Origin: an uncultured delta proteobacterium
GTDB taxonomy: Bacteria; Myxococcota_A; Polyangia; Polyangiales; Polyangiaceae
Reading direction: 5' to 3'
Assembly (NCBI GenBank): GCA_903893335.1
Contig: CAITLX010000733.1
Span: 1-5,913, forward strand
DNA length: 5,913 bases
The position numbers and the translations under genes were made by a program. The stretch's first letter is position 1. Each line of letters opens with the position of its first letter. Below, one piece after another: positions 1 to 5,101 of this stretch. The notes below the pieces were generated by a model. That model saw only the letters and a list, made by a program, of their open reading frames with translations. It had not been told where the DNA came from and ran no database searches.

Positions 1-927
1 GGCGAGGCGGCCGATCTCGGCGTCGCGCTCGCGCGCCGACGCATCGCGCTCGCCCGTGCGCGCCTCGCCGCGCCGCGCGGCGTCGAGCGAGGCCTCGAGC
101 CGCGCCTCGGCCTGCTCGCGACGCACCCGCTCGACCTGCGCGCGCTCGTCGGCGGTGGCCGCGCGCTCGCGCGCCGCGTCGCGCTCCGCGACCAGCGCCA
201 CGAGCCGCTCGGCCTGCTCGGCCGTCGCGGCGTTGGCGACCGGCTCGGGGGCCGGAGCCGGCTCGTCGGTGGCGAGGTCGCCCGAGGGGAGCTCGAGCAG
301 CGCGTACGGGTCGATGCGGACGTCGCGCGCGCTCGCGATGGCGACGAAGAAGAGCGGCTGGCGCGCCCCCCCCTCGGCGAGCGAGGTGTCGATGGAGACG
401 TCGGGCTCGACGGGCGCGGCGAAGTCGGTGATGGCGCACGCGAGGAAGGGCACGAGGCCCGCCATGCGCACGGCCGGGAACTGCAGCGCGATGGCGTCGT
501 ACAGCTCGTAGTAGCCGAGCGGCGCGCGGCCAGGGGTCGCGCCGGCCTCGGGGTTGGGCGAGGCGACGATCGCCACGCCAGCGGCGGCGAGCGCGCGGCG
601 CGCGACGAGCAGCGCGCGCGCGGCGTCGGGGGCGATGGTCAGGTCGGGGATGACGACGAGGTCGAACGCGCCGTCGCGCACGCCCAGATCGCCGTCGTCG
701 GGGAGCGGCGCGTAGACGACGCTGCGGCGCGTCGAGAGCGCGACGGCCTCGGCCACCCGCGCGGGCTCCGGGTCGTAGACGTGCACGAGGCGCGCGCCTC
801 GCTCGACGAGCGCGGCGGCCAGGCCGTCGGTCGCCGCGCCGAGGACGGCCACGCGAGCGCCGGCGACCAGCGGCTCGGCGTAGGCGCCGAGCACCGACGC
901 GGGGTGGAAGCGGGAGGGGACGGGCAT
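1..927 (-). CDS. Methyltransferase-like Rossmann domain protein with C-terminal coiled coil (3' end outside window)
   Basis: An uninterrupted reading frame runs from ATG at 927 to the left edge, 309 codons without a stop, with strong G/C third-position bias. Residues about 20-200 look like a Rossmann fold of the class I SAM-methyltransferase type: a beta strand and turn VAVLGAATDG (26-35), a second strand ending in an acidic residue (VHVYDPEP, 48-55, D52), and FDLVVIPDL (88-96) at the motif IV position. The usual glycine-rich GxGxG loop is absent (GAATDG instead), so catalysis is doubtful. Residues about 218-232 are a Pro/Ala/acidic linker. From about 236 to the edge the sequence is rich in E, R, A and D with heptad-like spacing, typical of a long coiled coil. 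No signal peptide or membrane segment is visible. The gene is divergent from trpE. The fold is inferred from pattern only; I do not recognise the specific family, and a structural or scaffold role is as likely as enzymatic activity. Confidence 0.75.
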   Translation of the reverse strand, partial: MPVPSRFHPASVLGAYAEPLVAGARVAVLGAATDGLAAALVERGARLVHVYDPEPARVAEAVALSTRRSVVYAPLPDDGDLGVRDGAFDLVVIPDLTIAPDAARALLVARRALAAAGVAIVASPNPEAGATPGRAPLGYYELYDAIALQFPAVRMAGLVPFLACAITDFAAPVEPDVSIDTSLAEGGARQPLFFVAIASARDVRIDPYALLELPSGDLATDEPAPAPEPVANAATAEQAERLVALVAERDAARERAATADERAQVERVRREQAEARLEASLDAARRGEARTGERDASARERDAEIGRLA

Positions 928-943
928 CGCGCGAAGGCCGCGG

Positions 944-949
944 AGCTTA
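944..949 (-). promoter_or_regulatory. Possible -10 element (TAAGCT) of the methyltransferase-like gene
   Basis: On the minus strand TAAGCT lies 16 nt upstream of the ATG at 927, in the context GGTAAGCTCC. It resembles a sigma-70 -10 hexamer and matches the TANGCT elements before trpE and the lipoprotein gene. There is no convincing -35 box and no Shine-Dalgarno sequence in the remaining 16 nt. Assignment rests on position and on recurrence within the window. Confidence 0.35.
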
Positions 950-973
950 CCACCGACCGGGGCCGAGCTGCGC

Positions 974-979
974 TACGCT
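974..979 (+). promoter_or_regulatory. Possible -10 element (TACGCT) of trpE
   Basis: TACGCT lies 13 nt upstream of the trpE ATG. Transcription starting about 7 nt downstream would leave a leader of only about 6 nt. That leaves no room for a trp leader peptide, attenuator or T-box, and no Shine-Dalgarno sequence is present. The element sits 24 bp from the opposing TAAGCT, so the two divergent promoters would be back to back. A TTACCA at 947-952 is a poor -35 candidate because the spacer would be 21 bp. Confidence 0.35.
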
Positions 980-992
980 CGCGCACCCGCAC

Positions 993-2354
993 ATGGTGGC
1001 CGTCGCAACGCTCGAGCTCGTGGCCGATGGACTGACCCCCGTCGGGGCCTATGCCGCCCTGCGCGCCGCCGACGCGGGGCCTTCGTTTCTACTCGAGAGC
1101 GTGGTCGGCGGCGAGCGCTGGGGGCGCTTCTCCATCCTGGGCTACCGCCCGCGACGCGACGTCGTGATCGAGGCCGACGGCCGCGACCCCTTCGCGTCGC
1201 TCGCCGACCTCTGCCCCGCCGCGGGCGACACGGCCGACGCGGTCGCCGCGCGCTTCGCCGGCGCGCACGTCGGCTACCTCGCGTACGACCTCGTGCACTT
1301 CGCGACCAAGGTGCCCCGCTGGCCCGCGCACGAGCCGCTGGCGCGCCTGGTGGGCGACGCGACGGTGGTCGTGTTCGACGCGCTCCGCCAGACGGTGACC
1401 ATCGCGGCGCGCGACGCGGCCGACGTCGCGCGCGCGCGCGACGATCTCCGCGGCGCGGTGGCGCTGCGCGCGCTCGACGTCCCCGACCCGGCCGCGCTGC
1501 CCGAGGGCGTGGAGACGCTCGTCGACGACGCCTCGTTCGAGCAGCGCGTGCGACGCGCTCAGGAGTACATCCGCGCGGGCGACGCGTTCCAGATCGTGCT
1601 CGCGCGCCCCTTCGTCGTCGACGCGCGCGGCACCGACCCGTTCGACGCGTACCGCGCGCTGCGCGTGCTCTCCCCCTCGCCCTACATGTATTTTCTCGAC
1701 CTGCCCGCGCGAGGCAACGCGCCCGCGCTGCAGATCGCGGGGGCGTCGCCCGAGACGCTCGTGCGCGTCGAGGGGGACGCCATCAGCCTGCGCCCCATCG
1801 CGGGCACGCGGCGCCGCGGCCGCGACGCCGCCGACGACGCGCGCCTCGCCGCCGAGCTGCTCGCCGACCCCAAGGAGCTCGCCGAGCACGTCATGCTCAT
1901 CGACCTCGCGCGCAACGACGTCGGGCGCGTCGCGCAGACGGGCAGCGTCGAGGTCCCCGTGCGCATGAGCGTCGAGCACTTCTCGCACGTGATGCACATC
2001 GTCAGCGAGGTGCGCGGCCGCTTGCGCCCCGAGCTCTCGACGTGGGACGTCGTGCGCGCCGCGTTCCCGGCCGGCACGCTCACGGGCGCGCCCAAGGTGC
2101 GCGCGATGCAGATCATCCGCGAGCTCGAGGAGCGACCGCGCGGCGTGTACGGCGGCGCGGTCGGCTGGTTCGGCGCCGGCAGGCAGCTCGACTGCGCCAT
2201 CGCCATCCGCACCATCGTGCACCGCGACGGGCGCTTCGAGGTCACCGCGGGCGCGGGCGTCGTCGAGGGCAGCGTGCCCGCGCTCGAGGCGATGGAGACG
2301 CGCAACAAGGCGCGCGCGGCGCTCGCCGCCATCCGCGCGGCGCGCGGCGTCTAG
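993..2354 (+). CDS. trpE: Anthranilate synthase component I (TrpE)
   Basis: This 453-residue chorismate-utilising enzyme converts chorismate to anthranilate, the first committed step of tryptophan synthesis, using ammonia supplied by a TrpG glutamine amidotransferase in the cytoplasm. The N-terminal regulatory part has TPVGAY (15-20) and FLLES (32-36), the latter matching the Trp-binding LLES around Ser40 of enteric TrpE. The chorismate-binding domain shows SPSPYMYFL (227-235), ASPETLVR (251-258), RPIAGTRRRG (267-276), DLARNDVGR (304-312), FPAGTLTGAPKVRAMQ (358-373), YGGAVGWFG (386-394) and a C-terminal ETRNKARAAL. Ala270 in PIAGT argues for TrpE over PabB, which usually has Lys there (PIKGT). 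It is somewhat shorter than the roughly 520-residue enteric enzyme. ATG 993 is the natural start because the conserved N-terminal motif follows at once. Oddities: the usual NPSPYM is SPSPYM, and GAGIVADS is GAGVVEGS. No trpG, trpD or trpC is adjacent. Confidence 0.95.
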   Translation: MVAVATLELVADGLTPVGAYAALRAADAGPSFLLESVVGGERWGRFSILGYRPRRDVVIEADGRDPFASLADLCPAAGDTADAVAARFAGAHVGYLAYDLVHFATKVPRWPAHEPLARLVGDATVVVFDALRQTVTIAARDAADVARARDDLRGAVALRALDVPDPAALPEGVETLVDDASFEQRVRRAQEYIRAGDAFQIVLARPFVVDARGTDPFDAYRALRVLSPSPYMYFLDLPARGNAPALQIAGASPETLVRVEGDAISLRPIAGTRRRGRDAADDARLAAELLADPKELAEHVMLIDLARNDVGRVAQTGSVEVPVRMSVEHFSHVMHIVSEVRGRLRPELSTWDVVRAAFPAGTLTGAPKVRAMQIIRELEERPRGVYGGAVGWFGAGRQLDCAIAIRTIVHRDGRFEVTAGAGVVEGSVPALEAMETRNKARAALAAIRAARGV

Positions 2355-2701
2355 CTCCCCTCGGGGTCGATCGAGCAGGGAAGCTGCGTGCCGCGGCGCG
2401 GCGGCGCGCTCGGCGCGGCAGCGCTGTCGTCCTCCCACCAGCCGAGCTCGTCGACGTCGGTCGGGCGCGTGTGCTCGCACGTCTCGTTGCCCGCGGCGGG
2501 CATCATCGCCAGGTTCGAGACGATCGTGTGCGCGTACTCCTCGAGCGACGCCCAGGGGATCGACGACCCGGTGCGAATGGGGTGCACCGTGGACTGCGCG
2601 GGCGGCGGGAGCGCGATGCGCGGCGTCTCGGTCGAGACCCGCGGCGCCACCGTCGGGAGGGACGGCACGGGGGGGGCAGCGAGCATGTACGGCAGCGGCA
2701 T
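2351..2701 (-). CDS. Hypothetical 116-residue proline-rich protein
   Basis: I do not recognise a family. The protein has a Pro/Ala/Val-rich N-terminal third (residues 1-45), a more ordinary central segment around PWASLEEYAHTIVSNL (49-64), then an acidic stretch DVDELGWWEDD (82-92) with paired tryptophans and a Pro/Arg-rich tail. It contains two cysteines and no signal peptide, membrane span or metal-binding motif. Codon third positions are almost all G or C, as in the flanking genes, which supports real coding. ATG 2701 is chosen because no ATG, GTG or TTG occurs in frame for at least 80 nt upstream. It converges on trpE and overlaps it by 4 nt: CTAG at 2351-2354 supplies both TAG stops. A C8 tract (codons about 9-12; G8 at 2669-2676 on the plus strand) lies near the start. 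It could still be a spurious frame; homologue conservation would settle it. Confidence 0.6.
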   Translation of the reverse strand: MPLPYMLAAPPVPSLPTVAPRVSTETPRIALPPPAQSTVHPIRTGSSIPWASLEEYAHTIVSNLAMMPAAGNETCEHTRPTDVDELGWWEDDSAAAPSAPPRRGTQLPCSIDPEGS

Positions 2702-2713
2702 GGAGACCGGTGG

Positions 2714-2719
2714 TGCATA
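2714..2719 (-). promoter_or_regulatory. Possible -10 element (TATGCA) of the 116-residue protein gene
   Basis: On the minus strand TATGCA lies 12 nt upstream of the ATG at 2701, the same spacing class as the TANGCT elements before three other genes here. No Shine-Dalgarno sequence lies between it and the ATG. No -35 box was found. The element belongs to the 171-bp gap 2702-2872, which otherwise holds only a weak 5-bp inverted repeat. Confidence 0.3.
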
Positions 2720-2872
2720 GGGCGCGCCAGCCGAGCGCGCCGGCGACCGCTCGCGATGTCGGGCCGCAACTGTCCGTATTCTCGAGCGATCAGGGCGAAC
2801 GCGGCGTCAGATGCTTGACGGCGAATGGCGGTTTCTCGACGAGCCGCCCGGCGCCCGACGCGGAGACGGAGA

Positions 2873-3859
2873 TCAGAGCCAGCCCTCGCTCCGGTACCAG
2901 GAGGCGGCGCGGCGCGTCCCCTCGGCCCAGCCCACCTCGGGCTGCCAGCCCAGCTCGCGGCGCGTGTCGCTCGCGTCGCAGACCCAGTGCGGCGCGCCGA
3001 GCTCGTTCAGCTTGTCGCGCGTGAGCATGACGGCCTTGCCCGTCGCGCGGCCGTAGGCCTCGGACGCGACCGCTGCGGCCTGGATGACGGCGAACGGCAG
3101 CGAGAGGCGCACCCAGGCGCGCTTGCCGAGCGCGCGCTCGACGTCGGCGAGCATGTCGCGCCAGCGGTACACGGTGCCGTCCTCGACGAAGTAGGCGCGG
3201 CCGCTCGGCACGTCGGCGAAGATCGCGCGCACGCACGCGCTCGCCGCGTCGCCGACGTACACGACGCTGAGCGTGTTCTCGCCGCCGGCGACGAGGGGCA
3301 GCACGCCGCGCGAGACGGTCTGGAAGAAGGCGAACGTCTCGCTGTCGCGCGGCCCGTAGATCATCGGCGGGCGAACGACGGTGACGGGGAGATCGCCCTT
3401 GGCCGCGAGCGCGGCGCGCTCGGCCTCGAGCTTCGAGCGGCCGTAGTGGGTGACCGGGCTCGGCGTGCGGTCGGACGAGACCGGCTTGCCGTCGTGCGAG
3501 GGGCCGACGGCGGCCAGGCTCGAGACGAAGACGAAGCGGCGCAGCCCCGGCGCGTGCGCCCTGGCGGCGGCCAGCAGGTTCTCGGTGCCGGTGACGTTGA
3601 TGGCGCGAAACTCCGCGGGCGAGCGCGCCTTGACGAGCCCCGCGGCGTGCACGATGGCGTCGACGCCCTCGACGGCGCGCGCGGTCGACGCGGCGTCCTC
3701 GACGGCGCCGAGCGCGAAGCGGATGCGCGGCACGCGGTCGAGCACGCGACGGCTCGAGGTCGAGCGCACGAGCGCGACGACGTCGTGCCCCTCGGCGGCG
3801 AGCTGCTCGGCGACGTGCGAGCCGAGGAAGCCCGACGCCCCCGTGACCAGGACGCGCAT
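2873..3859 (-). CDS. Extended SDR (NAD(P)-dependent epimerase/dehydratase type), candidate ceramide reductase CerR
   Basis: This 328-residue oxidoreductase belongs to the extended short-chain dehydrogenase family (3beta-HSD/dihydroflavonol reductase-like). The nucleotide-binding loop is TGASGFLGSH (6-15). Arg32 after the second strand (ALVRSTSSRR, 29-38) hints at NADP. HAAG (71-74), VSSLAAVG (112-119) and the catalytic Y139-x-x-x-K143 with Ser113/Ser114 complete the active site. VVYVGDAA (199-206) and a C-terminal RRELGWQP...ASWYRSEGWL form the substrate lobe. All catalytic residues are present. ATG 3859 places the Rossmann glycine loop at the N-terminus; the longer in-frame extension upstream is antisense-like sequence across the neighbour and is not used. 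It starts 5 nt after the stop of the acyltransferase gene, with little Shine-Dalgarno character, so coupled translation is likely. By analogy with Caulobacter CerR it may reduce 3-ketoceramide to dihydroceramide. That function is inferred from context; other sterol or sugar substrates are possible. Confidence 0.88.
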   Translation of the reverse strand: MRVLVTGASGFLGSHVAEQLAAEGHDVVALVRSTSSRRVLDRVPRIRFALGAVEDAASTARAVEGVDAIVHAAGLVKARSPAEFRAINVTGTENLLAAARAHAPGLRRFVFVSSLAAVGPSHDGKPVSSDRTPSPVTHYGRSKLEAERAALAAKGDLPVTVVRPPMIYGPRDSETFAFFQTVSRGVLPLVAGGENTLSVVYVGDAASACVRAIFADVPSGRAYFVEDGTVYRWRDMLADVERALGKRAWVRLSLPFAVIQAAAVASEAYGRATGKAVMLTRDKLNELGAPHWVCDASDTRRELGWQPEVGWAEGTRRAASWYRSEGWL

Positions 3860-3864
3860 CGCGC

Positions 3865-5001
3865 TCAGCCCGCCGCGAGCTCGCGCTCGTAGATGCGGTA
3901 ACGCTTGTAGATCGTGCCGCCCATCATCTTGATGCCGACGTTGACCGGCGCGTTGTCCTCGAGCGTCCAGCTCAGCTCGCCGGTGTGCAGGCCGACCTTG
4001 CGGCCGGTGTCGTTCATCTCGGTGTAGAGGTACGCGGAGAGGCCCGCGTACTTGCGCACGCCGCGGAACTGCTTGCGAATGCCCAGCAGCGCGAGGCGCG
4101 CCGAGCGCGGCCGCTTGACCTTGAGCCGGTAGAGCAGCTTGGCCACCTGCACCGGGCCGAGGCGACCGCCGAAGTCGCGGATGATCTCGTTGACGTTCGG
4201 CAGCGCGATCGCGAACGCGGCCGGCTGGCCGTCGATGTCGACGATGCGCGAGAGCTCGGGCACGAGGATGAGCTTCATGTCGGAGGCCATCTTCGCGAGC
4301 TCGGCCTCGGTGAGCGGGACGAAGCCCCAGTTGTCGCTCCACGCGTCGTTGAAGATCTCCATGACGACGCGCACGTCGCGCGCCATCTGCGACTTGTCCA
4401 TCTGCCGCACGCGCACCTCGGGCAGCGCGAGGATCTCGGCGTGCCCGCGCGCGGCCCGCGCCGGGACGTCGCCGGGCGTGTAGCGCCACGCGTAGAGATC
4501 CTTGATGCGCGCGAGACCGGCTTGCTCGATGAGCCCGCCCTGGTAGCGGCGGTGGTGCGGCATCATGATCATCGGCGGGGTGTCGAAGCCGTCGACGAGG
4601 CAGCCGCACTCCTCGTTGATGTTGAGCGAGAAGGGGCCGCGCATGCGCTTCATGCCGCGCGCGCGCAGCCACTCGCCGGCGCGATCGAGCAGCGCGCGCA
4701 CGACCTCGGGGTCGTCCGTGGTGTCGAGGAAGCCGAAGAAGCCCGCGTCGTCGTGGTAGCGCTCGAGGTGCAGCCGATCGATCTGCGCGGTGGCGCGCCC
4801 GACGCACTTGCCGTCGCGGTGCGCGGTGAAGGTCGTGCCCTCGGCGTGGCCGAAGAACGGGTTCTTCTTGCTCAATCGATCCTTCAGATCGAAGTCGAGC
4901 GGGCGCACGAAGCAGGGGTCGTCGCGGTAGAGGTCGGTGACGACGTCGAGGAACGCTCGCAGGTCGCCGCCGATCGGGGTCTCGCGGATCTCGAGGGCCA
5001 T
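3865..5001 (-). CDS. GNAT-fold N-acyltransferase, YghO / bacterial ceramide synthase (bCerS)-like
   Basis: The 378-residue product looks like the YghO/bCerS-like branch of the acyl-CoA N-acyltransferase superfamily. Family-type motifs seen: NPFFGHAE (47-54), VGRATAQID (67-75), GFFGFLDTTDD (87-97), MRGPFSLNINEECG (120-133), GFDTPPMIMMPHHRRYQGG (138-156), KDLYAWRY (167-174), NDAWSDNWGFVPLTEAE (218-234) and, in the second acyltransferase lobe, LLGIRKQFRGVRKYAG (305-320), which resembles the acyl-CoA-binding (R/Q)xxGx(G/A) loop. No signal peptide or membrane span is visible, so the protein is cytoplasmic or peripheral. In Caulobacter, bCerS N-acylates 3-ketosphinganine using acyl-CoA. Here it heads a minus-strand operon with an SDR 5 nt downstream, which matches the next step of that pathway. 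ATG 5001 is preceded by AGAGG at 7 nt. Family placement is from memory of motifs; substrate specificity is inferred. Confidence 0.82.
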   Translation of the reverse strand: MALEIRETPIGGDLRAFLDVVTDLYRDDPCFVRPLDFDLKDRLSKKNPFFGHAEGTTFTAHRDGKCVGRATAQIDRLHLERYHDDAGFFGFLDTTDDPEVVRALLDRAGEWLRARGMKRMRGPFSLNINEECGCLVDGFDTPPMIMMPHHRRYQGGLIEQAGLARIKDLYAWRYTPGDVPARAARGHAEILALPEVRVRQMDKSQMARDVRVVMEIFNDAWSDNWGFVPLTEAELAKMASDMKLILVPELSRIVDIDGQPAAFAIALPNVNEIIRDFGGRLGPVQVAKLLYRLKVKRPRSARLALLGIRKQFRGVRKYAGLSAYLYTEMNDTGRKVGLHTGELSWTLEDNAPVNVGIKMMGGTIYKRYRIYERELAAG

Positions 5002-5008
5002 TGCACGG

Positions 5009-5014
5009 CCTCTA
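5009..5014 (-). promoter_or_regulatory. TAGAGG: ribosome binding site, or -10 element, of the acyltransferase gene
   Basis: On the minus strand GCTAGAGGCC precedes ATG 5001. AGAGG (5013-5009) with a 7-nt spacer is a good Shine-Dalgarno sequence and is the only clear one in the window. TAGAGG could also act as a -10 hexamer giving a leaderless transcript starting near the A of the ATG. The ribosome-binding reading is preferred. Either way it supports ATG 5001 as the start. Confidence 0.4.
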
Positions 5015-5084
5015 GCGTGGCCGCGCCGGGGGCGTCAACGCAGAGCGGGGCGCGCGCCGCGTGCTCGGCCCGCGGGCTGCCTGG

Positions 5085-5090
5085 TAGGCT
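5085..5090 (+). promoter_or_regulatory. Possible -10 element (TAGGCT) of the lipoprotein gene
   Basis: TAGGCT lies 11 nt upstream of the ATG at 5102, in the context GGTAGGCTCC, nearly identical to GGTAAGCTCC before the minus-strand gene at the left end. The 11 nt to the start are CCCCCGACCTC, with no Shine-Dalgarno match. A transcript would have a leader of about 5 nt. No convincing -35 box was found about 17 bp upstream. Confidence 0.35.
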
Positions 5091-5101
5091 CCCCCGACCT
5101 C

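Noticed and set aside
56..511. 151-codon plus-strand frame at the left end
   Set aside because: Its Ser/Arg/Ala-rich translation is the complement of the coiled-coil coding sequence on the minus strand.
928..992. trp leader peptide or T-box ahead of trpE
   Set aside because: The 65-bp divergent gap has no short ORF with Trp codons, no T-box sequence and no terminator hairpin.
1427..1440. Alternating CG run (possible Z-DNA)
   Set aside because: It is coding sequence for Ala/Arg codons in trpE, and short CG runs are expected at this base composition.
1089..2480. 463-codon minus-strand open frame opposite trpE
   Set aside because: It is a GC-driven shadow: its translation is mostly Arg/Ala/His/Asp with no motif, and trpE on the other strand has full family conservation.
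2805..2820. Inverted repeat CGTCA-GATGCT-TGACG as a terminator after the SDR gene
   Set aside because: The stem is only 5 bp, there is no T tract, and it lies more than 50 nt past the stop; chance is likely.
2825..3892. 355-codon plus-strand open frame opposite the SDR gene
   Set aside because: The composition is Arg/Ala/Asp-rich low complexity without motifs, while the opposite strand encodes an intact SDR active site.
3860..4807. N-terminal extension of the SDR frame to 4807
   Set aside because: This part reads through the acyltransferase gene in another frame and is Arg/Ala/His-rich noise; the SDR glycine loop directly follows ATG 3859.
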